A DNA stretch of 7,764 bases from Novosphingobium sp. Its GTDB lineage: Bacteria; Pseudomonadota; Alphaproteobacteria; Sphingomonadales; Sphingomonadaceae. Positions 4,917-7,764 of this stretch are shown one piece after another. Position 1 is the stretch's first letter. Each line of letters opens with the position of its first letter. Under the pieces are notes generated by a model that was not told the origin of the DNA, made no database searches, and saw only the letters and a program-made list of their open reading frames with translations. A program made the translations under genes and the position numbers. Where the stretch lies: contig JAQVEQ010000137.1 in assembly GCA_028697875.1 (NCBI GenBank), forward strand, positions 1 to 7,764, written 5' to 3'.

Positions 4917-6874
4917 TCGCGGAATTCGGCCTTGCCGCCCTGTGGCTCGCGGCCGCGCTGGCGGCGTTGCAGCTGTTTGCCGGTGCCAGCGCGCTGAGAG
5001 GCGGCGGGGCGGGGCAGGTCTCGGCCCTCGTCCGTCCGGTCGCCGTGGTGCAGGGCGTGCTGACCGCGCTGTCCTTCGCGGCCTTGCTGCTGCTGTTCGT
5101 GCGCACCGACCTGTCGGTGAAGCTCGTCGCGGCCAATTCCCATTCGGCCAAGCCGCTCATCTACAAGCTGGCCGGGGCATGGGGGAACCACGAAGGCTCG
5201 ATGCTGCTGTGGGTCACGGTGATGGCGGGGATGGGGGCGCTCATCGCGCTGCTGGAACGCCGCCTGCCGGAACGGACCATGCTGGCGACGCTCGCCACGC
5301 AAGCCTTCGTCGGGCTCGGCTTCTATGCCTTCCTGCTGTTCTCCTCCAACCCGTTCGAGCGCTTGCCGGCCCCGGCGCCGGAAGGGATGGGGCTGAACCC
5401 GCTGTTGCAGGACATCGGCCTCGCCTTCCATCCGCCGACGCTCTACCTCGGCTATGTCGGGCTGTCGCTGGCCTTCAGCTTTGCCGTCGGGGCCTTGTTG
5501 ACTGGCGAAGTCGGACCCGCTTTCGCCCGCGTCATGCGCCCCTGGGTGCTGCTGGCGTGGATTTTCCTGACCATCGGGATCACGGCGGGCAGCTACTGGG
5601 CCTATTACGAGCTGGGCTGGGGCGGCTGGTGGTTCTGGGACCCGGTGGAAAACGCCTCGCTCATGCCGTGGCTGGCCGGGACCGCCTTGCTCCATTCGGC
5701 CAGCGTGCTTGCCGCGCGCGACGCCCTGCGCGCGTGGACGGTCATGCTCGGCGTGGTCGCGTTTTCGATGTCGATGGTCGGCACGTTCCTCGTCCGCTCG
5801 GGCATTCTCACCAGCGTCCATGCCTTTGCCGTCGATCCCGAACGCGGCACGTTCATCCTCGTCCTGCTGGCGATCTATATCGGCGGCGCGCTGACCCTGT
5901 TCGCCCTGCGCGCGGGCAGCATCGCGGAAGGCGAACGCTTCTCCGCGACCAGCCGCGAAGGCGCGCTGGTGTTCAACAACGTCATGCTGTCGGCGATTCT
6001 CGGGATCGTCCTGCTCGGCACGCTCTATCCGCTGCTGACCGAGGCCTTTGGAGTGAAAGTGTCCGTCGGCCCGCCCTATTTCAATCCGGTGAGTGCGATC
6101 TTCGCCGTGCCGATGCTGGTGGTGATGGCGGCCGGTCCGCTGCTGCGCTGGCGGAAAGACCGGCTGGCCCGCGTGCGCGGACCGCTGATCCTGATCGGCC
6201 TCGTCTTTGCCGCCCTGCTTGCCGCGCTGCTCGTCTGGCGTCCGTTCGGCCTGCTGCCGCTGCTGGGCCTGACGCTGTCCGTGCCGCTGGCCGTGGCCAG
6301 CGTGCTGCCCTTGCGCGGGCGCGACCTGCGGCGGCTGCCGCTGGCCGTGTGGGGCATGGTCATCGCCCATTTCGGCCTGGCCGTGGCTCTGTTCGGCATG
6401 GCGGCCGACAGCGCCCTGACAGTCGAGAAGCTGGCGGCGGCGAAGATCGGCGATGTCACGAAAGTCGGCCCGTGGACGGTCGAACTCGAAGGGGTCGAGC
6501 CGGTTGGCGGGCCGAACTGGATCGCGCTCGAAGGGCGGATGAGCGCCAGCTATCGCGGCGGCAAACCGATCCCGATCGCGCCGCAATCGCGCAGTTTCTG
6601 GGCCCCGCCGCAGCAGACGACCGAAAGCGCGCTGCTGACCCGGTGGAACGGCCAGCTCTATGCCGTGCTGGGTGACGAGACGGATGATGGCCGCTGGCAG
6701 TTGCGGCTGTGGTGGAAGCCCTTCGTGACCTGCATCTGGTTCGGCGGCTTGCTGGTCGCGCTGGGCGGGTTCCTCGCCCTGCTGGGCCGCGTCGCGACCG
6801 ACTTGCGCCGCCGCGTCGCCACGCACAAGATTGCCGTGCGCAAGCGTGAACTGGAAAAGGCGCAGGGCCAATGA
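4913..6874 (+). CDS. ccmF: haem lyase subunit CcmF
   Basis: A 653-residue polytopic membrane protein of usual CcmF length. The WWD haem-binding motif is GWGGWWFWDPVEN with Trp239-Asp243. Histidines known to be essential in E. coli CcmF are found at the same numbers: His173 (AFHPPTLYLG) and His303 (SVHAFAVDP), flanking the WWD domain, and the transmembrane b-haem ligand His261 (LLHSASV). His486 (VIAHFGLAV) matches the second b-haem ligand, His491 in E. coli. CcmF reduces the haem delivered by holo-CcmE and, with CcmH, attaches it to the CXXCH cysteines of apocytochrome c. The start is GTG at 4913, nested in the ccmE stop (GTGA), with no strong ribosome binding site of its own. The C-terminal end is basic and cytoplasmic. 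Confidence 0.97.
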   Translation: MIAEFGLAALWLAAALAALQLFAGASALRGGGAGQVSALVRPVAVVQGVLTALSFAALLLLFVRTDLSVKLVAANSHSAKPLIYKLAGAWGNHEGSMLLWVTVMAGMGALIALLERRLPERTMLATLATQAFVGLGFYAFLLFSSNPFERLPAPAPEGMGLNPLLQDIGLAFHPPTLYLGYVGLSLAFSFAVGALLTGEVGPAFARVMRPWVLLAWIFLTIGITAGSYWAYYELGWGGWWFWDPVENASLMPWLAGTALLHSASVLAARDALRAWTVMLGVVAFSMSMVGTFLVRSGILTSVHAFAVDPERGTFILVLLAIYIGGALTLFALRAGSIAEGERFSATSREGALVFNNVMLSAILGIVLLGTLYPLLTEAFGVKVSVGPPYFNPVSAIFAVPMLVVMAAGPLLRWRKDRLARVRGPLILIGLVFAALLAALLVWRPFGLLPLLGLTLSVPLAVASVLPLRGRDLRRLPLAVWGMVIAHFGLAVALFGMAADSALTVEKLAAAKIGDVTKVGPWTVELEGVEPVGGPNWIALEGRMSASYRGGKPIPIAPQSRSFWAPPQQTTESALLTRWNGQLYAVLGDETDDGRWQLRLWWKPFVTCIWFGGLLVALGGFLALLGRVATDLRRRVATHKIAVRKRELEKAQGQ

Positions 6875-7407
6875 TGCGCGGCGGATGGAAATTCTGGCTG
6901 CCCTTGGCGCTGTTCGCCGGTTTCGTGGTGCTGGTGGCCGTGCAACTGCTCGATCCGGCGGAACGCGAGGTCGAAAGTGCGATGATCGGCAAGCCCTTGC
7001 CCGAATTCGCCCTGCGCGCCGCCAGCCCGGACCGGCCGGGCCTCGTCACCGCCGAGCTGAAGGACGGCAAGCCGCACCTGCTCAACATCTGGGCGAGCTG
7101 GTGCATTCCGTGCGCGGCCGAGGCGCCGCAGCTCGAAATATTGCGGCGGCAGGGGGCAGACGTCGTCGGCGTCGCCATCCGCGACCGGCCGGAGGACGTT
7201 GCCGCCTTCCTGGGACGCTATGGCAATCCCTATAGCCGGCTCGGGGCGGACGACTTGTCCGAAGTCCAGTTCGGCATCGGCTCGTCCGGCGTGCCGGAGA
7301 CTTTCGTCGTCGATGGCAAGGGGATCATCCGTTACCAGCATATCGGCGAAATCCGGCCCGAACACGTGCCCATGCTGCTTCAGAAGCTGAAGGAGGCTGG
7401 GGCGTGA
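6871..7407 (+). CDS. dsbE: thiol:disulfide interchange protein DsbE/CcmG
   Basis: A 178-residue membrane-anchored periplasmic thioredoxin. It has an N-terminal anchor (about residues 8-27), a thioredoxin-fold domain with active site WASWCIPC (Cys78 and Cys81), and the cis-proline loop GVPETFVVD (Pro142). The acidic residue in GVPETF is characteristic of DsbE/CcmG. It reduces the apocytochrome c CXXCH disulphide or the CcmH thiols, drawing electrons from CcdA/DsbD-type proteins that are not in this window. The ATG at 6871 overlaps the ccmF stop; a second ATG follows directly at 6874 and could be used instead. The stop overlaps the ccmH GTG. Confidence 0.96.
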   Translation: MMRGGWKFWLPLALFAGFVVLVAVQLLDPAEREVESAMIGKPLPEFALRAASPDRPGLVTAELKDGKPHLLNIWASWCIPCAAEAPQLEILRRQGADVVGVAIRDRPEDVAAFLGRYGNPYSRLGADDLSEVQFGIGSSGVPETFVVDGKGIIRYQHIGEIRPEHVPMLLQKLKEAGA

Positions 7408-7764
7408 GAGCGCTGCTTGCCTCGCTGCTGGCCGTGCTGATGGCGGCTTTCGCGCCGGGTGCGTCCGCGCAGGATACCATGCCGCCCGCGCCCTATGCCT
7501 ATCGCCAGCTCGACGACCCGGCCAAGGAAGCCGAGGCCAAGGCCCTGATGGAAACCCTGCGCTGCCTCAAGTGCCAGGGGCAGTCGATCGCCGATTCCGA
7601 CGCGCCGATGGCCGGGGACATGCGCCACCAGGTGCGGGTGCGGATCGCGGCAGGCGAATCGCCCGAGGAAATCCGCAGCTGGCTGGTCGAGCGTTATGGC
7701 GATTACGTCAGTTTCACGCCGCGGCTGGACAGCGCGACCTGGCCGCTGTTCGCGGTTCCACTGA
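7404..7764 (+). CDS. ccmH: cytochrome c maturation thiol protein CcmH (3' end outside window)
   Basis: The first 120 codons are present and the frame is open to the right edge. Start GTG 7404 overlaps the dsbE stop and is supported by a near-perfect ribosome binding site AAGGAGG (7390-7396) 7 nt upstream. Residues 1-22 form a signal peptide with likely cleavage after ASA (20-22). The mature domain carries the redox motif LRCLKCQGQSIADSDAP with Cys54 and Cys57, followed by the GDMRHQVR and ERYGDYVSFTPR segments typical of the CcmH/CycL three-helix bundle. The end (ATWPLFAVPL) is the beginning of the C-terminal membrane helix, so about 20-40 residues are cut off. The TGA in the last three bases is out of frame. 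CcmH works with CcmG on the apocytochrome thiols and with CcmF in haem ligation. It appears to be the short, CcmI-less form so far as visible; ccmI would be expected next. Confidence 0.95.
   Translation, partial: MRALLASLLAVLMAAFAPGASAQDTMPPAPYAYRQLDDPAKEAEAKALMETLRCLKCQGQSIADSDAPMAGDMRHQVRVRIAAGESPEEIRSWLVERYGDYVSFTPRLDSATWPLFAVPL

Noticed and set aside
4847..6871. 674-residue open frame on the - strand opposite ccmF
   Set aside because: It is the exact antisense of ccmF; the frame is open because of high GC and codon bias. Its product is rich in Gln, Arg, His and Asp with no recognisable domain, while the + frame has all CcmF residues.
7762..7764. TGA at the very end of the window as the stop of ccmH
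   Set aside because: It is not in the ccmH frame (the codon is CTG at 7761-7763), and the C-terminal membrane helix has only just begun.

Overview
The window is GC-rich, gene-dense chromosomal DNA that looks like an alphaproteobacterium, most probably from the Sphingomonadales. Several things point there: a cysteine-free ribosomal protein L31, an OmpH/Skp-fabZ-rpmE order with no lpx genes in between, a ccmC-D-E-F-dsbE-ccmH cluster without ccmA or ccmB next to it, and sparse Shine-Dalgarno use at some starts. No genome was searched, so the lineage is an inference. Base composition looks even throughout. I see no insertion sequence, integrase, CRISPR array or long repeat.

Left part (1-1230, + strand): the 3' end of an OmpH/Skp-type periplasmic chaperone gene, then fabZ (fatty-acid dehydratase), then rpmE (L31), closed by a strong intrinsic terminator at 1201-1229. 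Middle part (1247-2196, - strand): a tightly coupled pair transcribed towards rpmE, namely a prolyl-4-hydroxylase-type 2OG-Fe(II) oxygenase followed 2 nt later by a short DksA/TraR C4 zinc-finger protein. A tRNA-His gene (2336-2413, +) lies divergent from them. It is followed after 44 nt by a Glu/Leu/Phe/Val (amino acid) dehydrogenase (2458-3522, +).

Right part (3589-7764, + strand): a cytochrome c maturation (System I) operon. CcmC loads haem onto the chaperone CcmE with help from the small membrane protein CcmD. CcmF, with CcmH, ligates the haem to apocytochrome c. DsbE/CcmG and CcmH handle the thiol chemistry of the CXXCH motif. From ccmD onwards every junction is a 4-nt stop/start overlap. 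ccmH runs off the right edge and is missing the end of its membrane anchor.

Nearly everything is well-known housekeeping machinery and I did not find a new defence or mobile system. The points most worth a second look are the oxygenase/DksA-like pair with a possible leaderless promoter, the substrate pocket of the dehydrogenase, the absence of lpx genes around fabZ, and the tRNA-His that keeps G-1:C73.
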